A stretch of 64,000 nt of DNA from Pseudomonadota bacterium (GCA_018821535.1 JAHJLV010000036.1:1-64000), one strand, 5' to 3'; positions 8,382 to 18,146 are shown, counted from the first letter of the stretch. Notes: a model not told the origin generated them from the letters alone. A program made the numbers and translations.

Positions 8382-8834
8382 TTATTCTTTTTCTTCAGCA
8401 ACGACAATGACCGTAATTTCAGGCTCAACATCCTTGTAAAGGCGGATGGGAACCTTGTACTCGCCGAGTTCTTTAATGGGTTCAGCAAGCAGGATGGAAC
8501 GTCGTTCAACCAGGATATCCTGGCTGTCCAATGATTCTTTGATGTCATGGGTTGTAACAGACCCGTACAGACGGACATCTTCATGGATCTTTGCTTTTAT
8601 TGTGCATACAACATTTTTGACCTTGGCTGCCATTTCTTCGGCAATTTTTCTTTCTTTGGCAATCTGAAGCTCTAATTTAGCTTTTGCCTGTGCCATGACT
8701 TTTCTGTTCTGCGGAGTGGCAATTATTGCTTTTCCCTGGGGAAGAAGATAATTGCGGCCATACCCCTGTGCAACATTGCATTCTGTTCCTGCAATGCCAA
8801 GCGTGTCTATGGTTTCTTTAAGTATAACTCTCAT
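8382..8834 (-). CDS. rplI: 50S ribosomal protein bL9
   Basis: A 150-residue bL9 of normal length. The N-terminus MRVILKETIDTLGIAGTECN and the following QGYGRNYLLPQGKAI are the classic L9 signature, then the long connecting helix (residues about 42-75) and the C-terminal RNA-binding domain. A strong GGAGGTTTA site precedes ATG 8834. It sits in the order rpsF-rpsR-DUF2232-rplI-dnaB, common in Desulfobacterota. Confidence 0.97.
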   Translation of the reverse strand: MRVILKETIDTLGIAGTECNVAQGYGRNYLLPQGKAIIATPQNRKVMAQAKAKLELQIAKERKIAEEMAAKVKNVVCTIKAKIHEDVRLYGSVTTHDIKESLDSQDILVERRSILLAEPIKELGEYKVPIRLYKDVEPEITVIVVAEEKE

Positions 8835-8892
8835 TTAAACCTCCAAAAAGATCCAGTCGGTTTTAATGCCTGTGACCGGACTTTAATTTATT

Positions 8893-9852
8893 TTATCTTG
8901 CAGCCATATCAAGCTTTCTGAAATTGAACCAGTTGTCGAACAAACCGAAACCGATAACCAGAAACATTAAAAGCGGTTGGATTGTAATAAAAACATAAAA
9001 AAAAAATCTTAGTACAAAAGGAGCGCTTTTTTTATCAAAAAAAAATGATACAACTGAAATTCCCTGTAAAAAATATATAAACATCAAAACGAACAGGCAG
9101 TTACCGGAAAAAATCTGCAGTGCATGTATGGGTAGAAATAATAAAAACCCGGCGGCAATAACACAGACAATCAAAAAGTCAGGTGCCTTCCAGTGGTTTA
9201 AATTTTCCAGGGTCGTAAGGGTAATTCCTTTTTTTGACAGCAGTCTTTTTATATAGACGATGTTCAACCACATCATGGTGATATAGGCATTCATGAAGAT
9301 GGCCGGAATCATCAATATAAAAAAGGAATTGACGCGTTCAAGCTGTTTAACATCAATTTCCATCTGCGGGTAAAGTTGGGCGGTCTGGGAAAATATCTGC
9401 ATTGAATAGGTTTTATAATCTTTGATAAATGTAGAGATTAAATTCCCCATATCCATGTTTTGGAAACCCGCATAGACTAATAAAAATACAATGGCAATTC
9501 CAGACACAGCCAGAAAAGTATATATCATTATTTTTTCAATGCCATATAATTTTTCTATATATTCGCCCAGGAAAAAACCCGTCATTAAAAAGAACCCGAA
9601 ATACAGCAGATTAAATGCGATATTACCGGTTAATACAGCCAGCACAGTTATACAAACAGCAATGATGATTCCTCCTGCGTGTCTTCCGACCTTGAGCCTG
9701 TAGAATAATACAGGCAGAGGAAGAAAGATCCAGACAAAAAGGTCCATCACAGGCAGGATATGCATGATCAGAATGATCAGCATACATAAAAAGATACCCA
9801 AAAGAATATCTTTGACTGCTGCGGGTTGTATATGTGTGCCTGTCAAGTGCAT
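8893..9852 (-). CDS. DUF2232-type polytopic membrane protein
   Basis: A 319-residue integral membrane protein with about eight hydrophobic helices and short polar loops; one larger loop (about residues 140-180) lies between helices. Its length, topology and place between rpsR and rplI match the DUF2232 (YybS-like) family often found in this ribosomal-protein operon. The biochemical role is unknown. The frame is open further upstream into rpsR, but I chose ATG 9852 because CAGGAG lies just before it and the upstream part overlaps the rpsR coding sequence. Translational coupling to rpsR is likely. Confidence 0.8.
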   Translation of the reverse strand: MHLTGTHIQPAAVKDILLGIFLCMLIILIMHILPVMDLFVWIFLPLPVLFYRLKVGRHAGGIIIAVCITVLAVLTGNIAFNLLYFGFFLMTGFFLGEYIEKLYGIEKIMIYTFLAVSGIAIVFLLVYAGFQNMDMGNLISTFIKDYKTYSMQIFSQTAQLYPQMEIDVKQLERVNSFFILMIPAIFMNAYITMMWLNIVYIKRLLSKKGITLTTLENLNHWKAPDFLIVCVIAAGFLLFLPIHALQIFSGNCLFVLMFIYFLQGISVVSFFFDKKSAPFVLRFFFYVFITIQPLLMFLVIGFGLFDNWFNFRKLDMAAR

Positions 9853-9869
9853 AACTCCTGATAACCGTT

Positions 9870-10154
9870 TTAATACATGGGTTTTCCGACAAACGGTAAC
9901 AGCGCAATCTGTCGGGATTGTTTTATGGCAACCGTCAGTTGACGCTGATGTTTTGCACATGTTCCGGTTATTCTTCTGGGAATAATTTTCCCCCGCTCGG
10001 TGATGAATTGTCTGAGCGCTTTAGGGGATTTGTAATCTATTTCAAGCTCTTTATCTACACAGAATCTGCATATTTTGCGACGCTGATAAAATTTATTTTT
10101 ACCCCCGTTGCCTTTTGGATTTCTAGTGTTGCTGTTATTATTATACATGGTCAT
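9870..10154 (-). CDS. rpsR: 30S ribosomal protein bS18
   Basis: A 94-residue bS18. The signature RRKICRFC, then [22 protein letters not shown] and the C-terminal [19 protein letters not shown] segment, are all present. bS18 binds the 30S platform as a dimer with bS6, whose gene rpsF lies immediately upstream with a gap of only 11 bases. GGAG precedes the tandem ATG codons at 10154 and 10148, and either could start it. The N-terminal 20 residues are asparagine- and glycine-rich. Confidence 0.97.
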   Translation of the reverse strand: MTMYNNNSNTRNPKGNGGKNKFYQRRKICRFCVDKELEIDYKSPKALRQFITERGKIIPRRITGTCAKHQRQLTVAIKQSRQIALLPFVGKPMY

Positions 10155-10165
10155 TATCTCCGGTA

Positions 10166-10630
10166 TTAATTAGATGTTTCTTCGGTGGTTTCATCTTCAG
10201 TTGATGAATCTTCGGTGTCGTCTGTTTCATCCTCACCGGTTTCATCAGTTTCGTCAGTCGTTTCTTCAGGTTTTCTTTCAGCTCTTGCTTTGGCATCCTC
10301 CTGAGCTTTTTTGACCTCAAGCTCAATCTCCTGAACAGTCATGTCTTCTGAAACAACAATGGTCATAAATTTCATCACCATTTCACTTAGACGAAAATTT
10401 CTTTCAAGTTCTTTTACAAGATCGCCTGAACCACCATAGGTAATACACACATAATGACCGCGTGCTTTTTTTCTGATTTCATAGGCAAGTTTTTTATTGC
10501 CCCAATCATCGAAATCAATAATAATGCCATTTTCCTTGGCAATGATTTCTCTGACTCTGTCAAACAATTCCAGACGGGTTTGATCTTTTAAATCTGGGTC
10601 AGAGATAAATACTGTTTCATATTTCCTCAT
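10166..10630 (-). CDS. rpsF: 30S ribosomal protein bS6 with acidic C-terminal tail
   Basis: A 154-residue bS6. The N-terminus [14 protein letters not shown] and the core ([20 protein letters not shown], about 42-61) are typical. The final 45 residues are a low-complexity Glu/Thr/Asp tail. Glutamate-rich tails occur in other S6 proteins (E. coli RpsF is post-translationally glutamylated), but this one is unusually long and threonine-rich. AAGGAG lies seven bases before ATG 10630 and forms part of a predicted leader hairpin. It is the first gene of the rpsF-rpsR-DUF2232-rplI-dnaB-hflX unit. Confidence 0.96.
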   Translation of the reverse strand: MRKYETVFISDPDLKDQTRLELFDRVREIIAKENGIIIDFDDWGNKKLAYEIRKKARGHYVCITYGGSGDLVKELERNFRLSEMVMKFMTIVVSEDMTVQEIELEVKKAQEDAKARAERKPEETTDETDETGEDETDDTEDSSTEDETTEETSN

Positions 10631-10637
10631 TTTTTCT

Positions 10638-10679
10638 CCTTACGGATATAAAGCCCCTGCATTAAAAGCAGGAGCAAGG
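10638..10679 (-). promoter_or_regulatory. Probable S6:S18 ribosomal-protein leader RNA
   Basis: In the 50 bases before rpsF the transcript can form an outer helix (plus-strand arms 10674-10679 with 10638-10643, one G-U pair) and an inner helix (10668-10673 with 10655-10660, loop 10661-10667). They are separated by an asymmetric 3'-side bulge that ends in CCG. Two helices flanking a CCG-containing bulge is the known plan of the S6:S18 autoregulatory leader, and the outer helix overlaps the rpsF Shine-Dalgarno (AAGGAG). I infer that excess S6:S18 complex binds here and represses translation. A covariance-model search was not possible. Confidence 0.5.
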
Positions 10680-10692
10680 ATTAATGCAAATA

Positions 10693-10717
10693 GCAATACC
10701 TGCCTTTCAGGTATTGC
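10693..10717 (-). terminator. Strong hairpin after the HD-GYP gene
   Basis: GCAATACCTG (10693-10702) and CAGGTATTGC (10708-10717) form a perfect ten-base-pair stem with a five-base loop. The hairpin lies about 70 bases past the HD-GYP stop and just upstream of the rpsF leader on the same strand. The U-run is imperfect (TATTT), so it may terminate weakly or serve as an RNA-processing structure. Confidence 0.5.
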
Positions 10718-10787
10718 ATAAAAACTATTTTATATATCATCTAATGGTTTTTGGGTCAACAACGAATTGAGGCATAATAAGGATACA

Positions 10788-12443
10788 TCAGATGTCAATC
10801 TGGGATGCACAAAGATATTGCCTGGCGTAATCAAGATGAGTCTCAGATTTGAAAAAAATGTGAATGATATCCTTGTCAAGAGCGCCTTTTTCCCCCATCT
10901 GATATAATATTTCTTTTGTCTGGCTCAGGGACATGGGGTTTTTATAAGGTCGGTCAGGAGCGCAAAGGGCTTCAAAAATATCTGCGATGGCCAGTATCCT
11001 TGCCTGAAGGTTTAAATCGTTTTTATCCAGTCCCAGAGGATAACCGGTTCCATCCAGTTTTTCATGATGTGCTCCTGCAATGGATGGAATATTGGCAAGA
11101 TTTTTAGGCCAGGGCAGTTTTTTGAGAATTTTTTCTGTCAGGTGCGCATGGTTGTTGATGACTTCACGTTCCTTTAAGGTAAGCGTACCTTTTGGAATGC
11201 TCAGGTTCTCAAATTCATCAGGGGTTAAACAGGATATGGCTTTTCCGTTTATGCTGAAGGATTTTGTACTGATTTTTTCCAACCGTTTCAGTTCATCGGG
11301 TTTCAGGAGAGCTTTATTGGCATTGATGGCAATGATGAAGTCCAGATCTTTTTCAAGATTATGGATGTGTTCCTCACAGGCACTGTCGATTTGCTGAAGG
11401 ATTTTATCCTTTGCCGGGTCAGCTTCCAAAAGGGCAAGTTTTTTTTGCGCAGCTATCAATTTATGGTTGGTTTTGAACAGTTCCCATCGTGTTTTTACAA
11501 GATCAATCCGGTTGCACACGGTTTCAAGGCGGGATGATTTGCCCACAATATGATCCGGAGTGGTGATCTTGCCGGTATCATGCATGAGCGCTGCAATTCT
11601 CAGTTCATTGATCTGGTCGGCGGAAAGCATCTGGTCTTTGAAAACAGTGATATCCTGATTGATTTTTTCAGCGATCATCAAGCTGAGCTGGGTGACCCGC
11701 TGGATATGTCCTCCGGTGTGTTTTGATTTGGCATCAATGGAGACGGCAATGGCTTCAATAAAGGCTTCAAATAATTCTTTCATTTCGTAAATAAGCATCT
11801 GTTGAGTCAGGATGACAGATGCCTGGCTGGCAAGTGCAGAAGCTTTTTCCTGGGAATCTGAACTGAAGGCAATGATTCTGGATGAGGCGATATCTTTGGC
11901 ATTGATCAGCTGCAGGATGCCGATAATGTCATCCTGATGATTTTTCATGGGAATGACAAGCATGGATTTGCTTCTATATCCAAGGGCAGTGTCAAATTTT
12001 TTGGTGCCGTCGAAATGAAATTTCTTGGTTCTGTAAACATCTTTTATATTCACTACCCTGCCGGTATGGAATACATAGGATGACACATTGGAAAGATTGG
12101 GTGTCAGATTTTCATGATATAAGGGCACATTGGGAAGTTCAATCCGGTTTCCGCTTTGTCTGAGTTTTAAGGTCGTGTTGTGAATAACATGAAATTCCAG
12201 ATTCCGGGTATCAGAATTTACAAGATACAGGGTTCCGCCGTCCGCTTTTGTAAATCGCATGGCAATGGACAGGATCATTTCAAGTAAAACGGTTATATCC
12301 TGGCCTGCTCCAAGAGCCTTGCCGATAGCCGTCAGTTGGGATATTTCGTTAGCCTGTTCTTCAAGAAAAGGGCACAGTTCATCCAGGATATTTTCGATTA
12401 AAGTGTTGATCCTGTGATTATCAGAGAACTTTTTTGGGACCAT
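10788..12443 (-). CDS. GAF plus HD-GYP domain phosphodiesterase (probable c-di-GMP hydrolase)
   Basis: A 551-residue cytoplasmic signalling protein. Residues about 45-215 form a GAF sensor domain (DGGTLYLVNSDTRNLEFHV; KSMLVIPMKN; IGILQLINAK). The HD-GYP domain follows: metal-binding HD at 288-289 (MHDTGKITTPDHIV), and HHEKLDGTGYP at 459-469 with the GYP intact. Unlike compact HD-GYP domains, about 110 residues are inserted between these halves (about 307-418), largely charged helix. A subclass with such an insert exists; its function is unclear. The GAF ligand cannot be predicted. It has no membrane segment or receiver domain. It is followed by a hairpin and then the ribosomal-protein operon. 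Confidence 0.88.
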   Translation of the reverse strand: MVPKKFSDNHRINTLIENILDELCPFLEEQANEISQLTAIGKALGAGQDITVLLEMILSIAMRFTKADGGTLYLVNSDTRNLEFHVIHNTTLKLRQSGNRIELPNVPLYHENLTPNLSNVSSYVFHTGRVVNIKDVYRTKKFHFDGTKKFDTALGYRSKSMLVIPMKNHQDDIIGILQLINAKDIASSRIIAFSSDSQEKASALASQASVILTQQMLIYEMKELFEAFIEAIAVSIDAKSKHTGGHIQRVTQLSLMIAEKINQDITVFKDQMLSADQINELRIAALMHDTGKITTPDHIVGKSSRLETVCNRIDLVKTRWELFKTNHKLIAAQKKLALLEADPAKDKILQQIDSACEEHIHNLEKDLDFIIAINANKALLKPDELKRLEKISTKSFSINGKAISCLTPDEFENLSIPKGTLTLKEREVINNHAHLTEKILKKLPWPKNLANIPSIAGAHHEKLDGTGYPLGLDKNDLNLQARILAIADIFEALCAPDRPYKNPMSLSQTKEILYQMGEKGALDKDIIHIFFKSETHLDYARQYLCASQIDI

Positions 12444-12677
12444 GAGATTGCCTCTGTTTTTTAATCTGCCAATAAAGAATTTGTCAACATTGACAACACC
12501 GTTATAATGTTATGGTGAAAATAGCAATATTTTAAAAATGAAACAAGAAAAGATAAGGCACCATCAGATTTTCCTCGATTTTCTTGCTATTTACATGGGA
12601 TTGTGGCATCAATAAAATCTTAAAAATTTAAAATTTAATTCATATAAGATAATTGTTTACAAGGAGTAAAAAAGACA

Positions 12678-15284
12678 ATGGAGCAGCGATATCATCCGGA
12701 ACTGATAGAGCCCAAATGGCAGGAATACTGGAAAGAAAAAAAACTTTTCAAGGTGCAGGAAGACCCGTCAAAGGAAAAATATTATCTGCTGGAAATGTTT
12801 CCGTATCCTTCCGGAAAGATTCATATCGGTCATGTGCGTAATTATACCATTGGAGATGTTGTTGTCCGGTATAAACGGATGAGAGGATTCAATGTCCTTC
12901 ACCCCATGGGCTGGGATGCATTTGGAATGCCTGCTGAAAATGCTGCCATTGATAATAATACCCATCCTGCGGCCTGGACATATGCAAATATCAGGGCCAT
13001 GCGCAAACAGCTCAAAAAAATGGGATTTTCCTATGACTGGGACCGTGAAATCGCCACATGCCGGCCGGAATATTATAAATGGGAACAATGGCTGTTTCTT
13101 CAGATGTTTCAAAAAGGGATGGTGTATCGGAAGGAATCCTATGTGAACTGGTGTGAAAAATGCCAGACGGTTCTGGCCAATGAACAGGTGGAACAGGATT
13201 GCTGCTGGCGGTGTTCACAGACTGTTCAGCAAAAAAAGCTGTGGCAGTGGTTTTTCAGGATAACGGATTATGCCGAAGATCTTCTGGTGCATTGCGATAA
13301 ACTGCCGGGATGGCCGGATAAGGTAACGGTCATGCAGAAGAACTGGATCGGTCAGAGTATTGGTTCGGAAATAAAATTTCAGGTGGACGGAAAAAATGAA
13401 GATGTTGTGGTGTTTACTACCCGACCAGATACTGTTTTCGGTGCCACCTTCATGTGCCTTGCCCCTGAACATCCCATGGTGGAAACCCTTTCTCTTGGTA
13501 CAGAACAGGAGGCAGCCGTTGCAGCCTTTGTGCAGAAAATATCCAGACAGGAACGATCTGCCGAAGGTCTTGAAAAATATGAAAAAGAAGGGGTGTTTAC
13601 AGGCGCCTTTTGTATTAACCCGGCAACGGGTGAAAAAATTCCGGTATACACGGCCAATTTTGTTTTAATGGGGTACGGCACCGGTGCGATCATGTCTGTT
13701 CCGGCAGGAGACCAGCGGGATTTTGACTTTGCAAAAAAATATAATCTGGATATCCGGATGGTGGTTGCGCCCGAAGATCATTCCATTGATCCTGAGAACA
13801 TGACCCAGGCCTATACCGGGCAGGGGGTGATGGTGAATTCCGGAAAATTCAACGGTCTGGACAATCAAACGGCAATGGATGAAATTACCCGCTGGCTTGA
13901 AGACCAGGGCAGGGGGAAAAAGACCATTTCATACCGTTTGCGGGACTGGGGCATCTCCCGTCAAAGATACTGGGGCGCACCTATTCCTGTTATACATTGT
14001 CCGGATTGCGGACAGGTGGGCGTTCCTGAATCTGACCTTCCCATAAGACTGCCGGAAGAGGCCAATCTGCTGGAAAAAGGGGGCTCTCCCTTGCCGACCC
14101 TGGCGTATTTTGCCAAAGCCACCTGTCCTGTATGCGGAAGAGAAGATGCCAGAAGGGATACAGACACCATGGACACATTTGTGGAATCGTCCTGGTATTA
14201 TCTGCGGTATTGCTCACCCAGATATACCAACGGCATGTTTGATCCGGAGGCTGTAAAATACTGGGCTCCGGTGGATCAGTATATTGGAGGGGTTGAGCAT
14301 GCGGTGCTGCATCTGTTGTATTCAAGATATTTTATGAGAGTGCTCAATACGCTGGGGCTGGTTGATTTTAAAGAACCGTTCACCCGTCTGCTCACACAGG
14401 GCATGGTCTGCAAGGAAACCATGATGTGTCCTGAACACGGGTATCTGTATCCGGAAGAAGCAATTAAAAATGATGCCGGTTCTTTTGTCTGTTCTAAATG
14501 TGACAGTGATGTGGAAGTTGGACGGGTGATCAAAATGTCCAAATCCAAAAAAAATGTAGTGGACCCCAATGAACTTCTGGAAAAATACGGGGCAGATGTC
14601 ACCCGGCTGTTTTCCTTGTTTGCAGCGCCTCCGGAAAGAGATCTGGAATGGAATGAAGATGGTATTGAAGGCAGCAACCGCTTTGTCAACCGCGTGTGGC
14701 GGCTGTCACTGGATTGTATTGAAAAATTCAAGGGCATTGATCCGTATCAGGGTCCTGCATCAGACATCAAAAATGAGTCTGCCAAAAAATTATATATCAA
14801 GGCACACCAGACCATTCAGAAAGTGACCGATGATATTGAAAAAAGTTTTCATTTTAATACAGCGATCTCTGCAGTAATGGAGCTTGTAAATGAAATGTAC
14901 ACGTATGATCTTGACTCAGACGATGTTCAATTAAAGCAGGTGATGGTGTTCTGCCTTGACAATATGCTTTTGCTGCTGTCTCCGATTCTGCCTCATTTTT
15001 GTGAAGAAGTGTTTGCCCGGTCAGGCAGACAGCATGGATCCATTCTTGAACAGACCTGGCCTGAATATCGGGAGGATTCTCTTCAGACCGATGAGGTCCT
15101 GGTCGTGGTGCAGGTAAATGGAAAACTGCGGGCAAAATTTTCAATGGATGCCAGTGCCAGTGTCGATACGATAAAGCAGACTGCGCTGGCAGATGAGAGA
15201 ATTAAAAAACTTCTGGGTGAAAAAACGCCAAAAAAGGTGATTGTTATTCAGAAGAAACAAACACTTGTCAACATTGTGATTTGA
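12678..15284 (+). CDS. leuS: Leucyl-tRNA synthetase
   Basis: An 868-residue class Ia synthetase, normal bacterial LeuRS length, charging tRNA-Leu. HIGH is intact in [15 protein letters not shown] (HIGH at 49-52). A CP1 editing domain contains [20 protein letters not shown]. Zinc-ribbon cysteine pairs appear (CPDCG, CPVCG; and CSKCD in the inserted domain), and KMSKS is intact at about 619-623 followed by KNVVDP. The C-terminal domain ends with [19 protein letters not shown] lies upstream of ATG 12678. Its stop is one base before lptE, so the two are co-transcribed, a pairing also common elsewhere (leuS-lptE). Confidence 0.97.
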   Translation: MEQRYHPELIEPKWQEYWKEKKLFKVQEDPSKEKYYLLEMFPYPSGKIHIGHVRNYTIGDVVVRYKRMRGFNVLHPMGWDAFGMPAENAAIDNNTHPAAWTYANIRAMRKQLKKMGFSYDWDREIATCRPEYYKWEQWLFLQMFQKGMVYRKESYVNWCEKCQTVLANEQVEQDCCWRCSQTVQQKKLWQWFFRITDYAEDLLVHCDKLPGWPDKVTVMQKNWIGQSIGSEIKFQVDGKNEDVVVFTTRPDTVFGATFMCLAPEHPMVETLSLGTEQEAAVAAFVQKISRQERSAEGLEKYEKEGVFTGAFCINPATGEKIPVYTANFVLMGYGTGAIMSVPAGDQRDFDFAKKYNLDIRMVVAPEDHSIDPENMTQAYTGQGVMVNSGKFNGLDNQTAMDEITRWLEDQGRGKKTISYRLRDWGISRQRYWGAPIPVIHCPDCGQVGVPESDLPIRLPEEANLLEKGGSPLPTLAYFAKATCPVCGREDARRDTDTMDTFVESSWYYLRYCSPRYTNGMFDPEAVKYWAPVDQYIGGVEHAVLHLLYSRYFMRVLNTLGLVDFKEPFTRLLTQGMVCKETMMCPEHGYLYPEEAIKNDAGSFVCSKCDSDVEVGRVIKMSKSKKNVVDPNELLEKYGADVTRLFSLFAAPPERDLEWNEDGIEGSNRFVNRVWRLSLDCIEKFKGIDPYQGPASDIKNESAKKLYIKAHQTIQKVTDDIEKSFHFNTAISAVMELVNEMYTYDLDSDDVQLKQVMVFCLDNMLLLLSPILPHFCEEVFARSGRQHGSILEQTWPEYREDSLQTDEVLVVVQVNGKLRAKFSMDASASVDTIKQTALADERIKKLLGEKTPKKVIVIQKKQTLVNIVI

Positions 15285-15285
15285 T

Positions 15286-15816
15286 ATGAAAAATTTAAAA
15301 AAAATTCAGAAAAGCTTTCTACTGATGGGGTGTCTGTGTGGGGTTGTTTTTTTTGCCGCCTGCGGTTATCGGTTTGAAGGCGGCGGGTTTGTCAATCAAA
15401 ATCTTAAACGAGTGGCCGTAAAACCGCTTGAAAATGTAAGTTCTGAAACAGGCGCAGGCGTTGCATTCACCAATGCCCTGATTCGTGAGATACTTATGAA
15501 GACACAGACCCGGGTGGTGGATGAATCAGCAGCGGATGCCGTATTCCAGGGGCAGATAAAATCCATTACCTTCAGCACATTATCCCGCACTACAGCAGAA
15601 ACGGTCAATGAACGACGTGTTCAGGCGGTGGTCAGTCTTAAGCTGGTGGACAGGAATGGAAAGGTACTCTGGTCTGTAACGGATTTTATGGCCAATGAAG
15701 ACTATGCGATAAATTCGAATCAGATTACCGATGAAAGCAATAAACGGCTGGCCGTAAACAAGATTGCAGATCGGGTGGCTGAAAAGATTGTGAGTAAAAC
15801 ACAAATAGATTTTTAG
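15286..15816 (+). CDS. lptE: LPS-assembly lipoprotein LptE
   Basis: A 176-residue outer-membrane lipoprotein. A signal sequence with a hydrophobic core ends at a lipobox FFAAC, giving lipidated Cys26, followed directly by GYRFEGGG, the LptE start pattern. The family plugs the LptD barrel and helps insert lipopolysaccharide into the outer membrane. The mature part contains VKPLENVSSETGAGVAFTNAL and a repeated beta-strand pattern typical of the LptE fold. It begins one base after the leuS stop. A 20-bp hairpin follows, shared with the convergent rpsT. Confidence 0.88.
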   Translation: MKNLKKIQKSFLLMGCLCGVVFFAACGYRFEGGGFVNQNLKRVAVKPLENVSSETGAGVAFTNALIREILMKTQTRVVDESAADAVFQGQIKSITFSTLSRTTAETVNERRVQAVVSLKLVDRNGKVLWSVTDFMANEDYAINSNQITDESNKRLAVNKIADRVAEKIVSKTQIDF

Positions 15817-15859
15817 AATACAAACAAAAATTGAGTGTATAAAACAATTTGAAATGTAA

Positions 15860-15910
15860 ACAACAAAGACAGGATTTATTTTATAGCGTCATAAATCCTG
15901 TCTTTGTTGT
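15860..15910. terminator. 20-bp perfect hairpin between convergent lptE and rpsT
   Basis: Bases 15860-15879 pair exactly with 15891-15910 around an 11-base loop (stem ends ACAACAAAG...CTTTGTTGT). It sits between the ends of convergent lptE and rpsT. It lacks a clean U-run on either side (ATAAAA / TTTAC), yet its position and length make a bidirectional terminator the best explanation. Confidence 0.65.
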
Positions 15911-15944
15911 ATAAAACAGTTATCTAAAAACAGTTCAAAAATGC

Positions 15945-16199
15945 TTATGCGTTTATAAATTTAAATAATCTTGAAATTTTTCTGGAAGCAGTCTTTTGAT
16001 GGAGAACACCCTTTTTAGCAGCTTTTTGTATGGCGGACTGAGTTTTTCTCAGCAGTTCGTCTTTGTTTTCACTTCCCTGTTCTTTTGCTGCACGAAGGTT
16101 TTTTTCCAGATTTTTAAGAGTGGTTTTTACAGATCTGTTTCTAAGCCGTCTGACCTGACTCTGTTTTGCTCTTTTTTTTGCAGATTTATGGTTAGCCAA
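15945..16199 (-). CDS. rpsT: 30S ribosomal protein bS20 (TTG start)
   Basis: An 84-residue bS20: MANHKSAKKRAKQSQVRRLR, then a basic helical bundle ending SRKISRLFKFINA, the typical three-helix S20. The start codon is TTG at 16199-16197, preceded by AAAGGAGCAAG. E. coli rpsT also starts at UUG, where the weak start is linked to S20 autoregulation, so the same control may operate here. It is single-gene and convergent with lptE; its promoter must lie in the 100 bases shared with murJ. Confidence 0.95.
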   Translation of the reverse strand: MANHKSAKKRAKQSQVRRLRNRSVKTTLKNLEKNLRAAKEQGSENKDELLRKTQSAIQKAAKKGVLHQKTASRKISRLFKFINA

Positions 16200-16299
16200 C
16201 TTGGTCTTGCTCCTTTATTAAGAATATTAAATTTATATTTCAACCGTATTTTAAATTAGGAACATTATAGATTTAACTGGTTTTTGTCAAGGAAAACTT

Positions 16300-17841
16300 G
16301 TGATAAAGATATTAAAAAAGACAGCACTGATAAGCTGTTTAACTTTCAGCAGCCGTATTCTCGGTGTTATCAGGGACATGGTTATCGCCATGTTTTTTGG
16401 CACATCTGTTTTAAGCGATGCATTTTTTATTGCCTTCAGACCCTTTGATCTGATCAGAAAGCTTTTTTCTGAGGGCATTTTAGGGGTTTCATTTATCCCC
16501 GTATTTTCGGATACGCTTGAAAAACAGGGAAAATCCGCTGCAACGGGCATGCTGTATTCCTTTTTTTGTCTGTTGTCTGCCGGTGCTGTTATTGTCATGA
16601 TTACAGGCCTTTTCGGGGCCCCCTTTATAATGACCCTGATCGCACCAGGGTTTGAAGCCTTATCCTATGAATATAACCTGACCATGGTGCTGTTCAAGAT
16701 CATGCTGCCGTATTTCTGGCTGATAGTGATGGCCGGTTTAAGCATGAGCGTTTTAAATGCTTTGGGAAATTTCGGTGCGCCGGCTTTGGCACCGGTTGTT
16801 TTCAATATTGGCATGATTTTATTTATCTTCCTTGCCATTCCCTGTTTTCCCGAGCCTGTGACGGCTTTGTCTGTGGGAGTCACCATTGGCGGCCTGCTGC
16901 AGCTTGCAGTGCAGATCCCCTTTATGGTTCGAACCGGGATATTAAAACCGGTCCGATTCCGACTTTTTGCTCCCCAGAGCTTGAAATTATTGAAAATCAT
17001 GGTGCCTGCAATGATCGGTGCAGCCTCTTACCAGATCAATATCATGACTGCGTCTTTTTTTGCATCCACCCTGGATGAAGGCAGTGTGTCCTATTTATAC
17101 TATGCAGACAGGCTGGTTCAGTTTCCCCTTGCGCTTTTTGCGGTTTCGGTGGCAACGGTTTTTTTGCCTGATCTTTCAAAAAAAATGGCCACAGGAAAGA
17201 TCTGTGATATGGGAATACCATTTTCCAACGCCGTGATGATGGTGCTTTTTATCACCATCCCGGCCATGGCAGGACTGATGGCTTTAAATAAACCCATTGT
17301 GGCGGTGTTGTTCGGGCACGGCGCTTTTAAATCTCTGGCCGTGGATCAGACTGCCCGCTGCCTGTTTTTTCTGGTCACCGGATTGTGGGCATATACCGCT
17401 TCCCGGCTTTTTGTGACGCTGTATTACGGCATGTCAAAAATATATCTGCCTTTTTTTTCAGGCCTGATTGCAGTGGGATTAAATATTGTACTGTCCTTTG
17501 TTTTTATAAAATACTGGGGGCTAACAGGCCTGGCCCTGTCGGTTTCAATATCTGCCATGGCAGGGTGTATTTTCCTGTTTATCCATATCCCCGCCGGGGT
17601 GAACATTGCCAGAGTCAGGATTATTCTTTCTGCTTGCAGATCGGTTTTTTTTGCTGTTATAATGTTCGCCTGTGTCCGTCTGGCAGCTGATTATATCCCG
17701 GTGGACGGATCAAGCAAGGCAATGGTCGGCGCGGGTCTGGCTGCAAGCATCTGTCTGGGGGTGACCTGCTATCTAGGGTTGAATTTCTGGGTTTCAACGC
17801 CTGAAATAAAAATGTTTCTTAAAGGGTTTAAAAAGAATTGA
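16300..17841 (+). CDS. murJ: Lipid II flippase MurJ (MviN)
   Basis: A 513-residue polytopic membrane protein with about 14 hydrophobic helices, the normal MurJ size. MurJ carries lipid II across the inner membrane for peptidoglycan synthesis. The N-terminus has the family signature (CLTFSSRILGVIRDMVIA), then SDAFFIAFRPFDLIRKLFSEG and, further on, the SYLYYADRLVQFPLALFAVSVATV segment (about 264-287). The start is GTG 16300 with AAGGA upstream. It begins a tight run of overlapping genes (ftsB-like, TPR-like, rhodanese, MauE-like), linking cell-wall synthesis to divisome and envelope redox functions. Confidence 0.95.
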   Translation: MIKILKKTALISCLTFSSRILGVIRDMVIAMFFGTSVLSDAFFIAFRPFDLIRKLFSEGILGVSFIPVFSDTLEKQGKSAATGMLYSFFCLLSAGAVIVMITGLFGAPFIMTLIAPGFEALSYEYNLTMVLFKIMLPYFWLIVMAGLSMSVLNALGNFGAPALAPVVFNIGMILFIFLAIPCFPEPVTALSVGVTIGGLLQLAVQIPFMVRTGILKPVRFRLFAPQSLKLLKIMVPAMIGAASYQINIMTASFFASTLDEGSVSYLYYADRLVQFPLALFAVSVATVFLPDLSKKMATGKICDMGIPFSNAVMMVLFITIPAMAGLMALNKPIVAVLFGHGAFKSLAVDQTARCLFFLVTGLWAYTASRLFVTLYYGMSKIYLPFFSGLIAVGLNIVLSFVFIKYWGLTGLALSVSISAMAGCIFLFIHIPAGVNIARVRIILSACRSVFFAVIMFACVRLAADYIPVDGSSKAMVGAGLAASICLGVTCYLGLNFWVSTPEIKMFLKGFKKN

Positions 17842-17843
17842 AA

Positions 17844-18146
17844 ATGAGTGTGATGGAAAAAGCCGGTTACAGTATTTCTTTTATCATCATCCTGATATTG
17901 ATGTGTTTTATTATCTTCAGTACAAACGGGCTTTTAGACTATCGAAAATTAAAGCACAAGGAAGCTGGCGTTATTGAACAGATCAAGGCAGCGGACAGCG
18001 TTACACAGAAACTTGAAACACAAATAATCAGCCTGAAAAATGATATGGAATATATCAAACATGTGGCAAAGCATGAGCATGATATGGCAGAAAAAGACGA
18101 GCTCATTTTTAAGGATAAACCTTCACAGAAAAGGGAAGGACCATGA
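17844..18146 (+). CDS. FtsB/DivIC-like septum formation initiator
   Basis: A 100-residue bitopic membrane protein: one N-terminal hydrophobic helix (about residues 8-28), then a coiled coil (EAGVIEQIKAADSVTQKLET onward, about 40-80), and a short tail with EHDMAEKDELIF, which resembles the ARxxLgMvkpgEiiy ending of FtsB/DivIC. Those proteins scaffold FtsL/FtsQ in the divisome. The low sequence conservation typical of the family keeps the assignment moderate. ATG 17844 is preferred; a TTG at 17838 overlapping the murJ stop is possible. The 3' end overlaps the next gene by four bases. Confidence 0.7.
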   Translation: MSVMEKAGYSISFIIILILMCFIIFSTNGLLDYRKLKHKEAGVIEQIKAADSVTQKLETQIISLKNDMEYIKHVAKHEHDMAEKDELIFKDKPSQKREGP

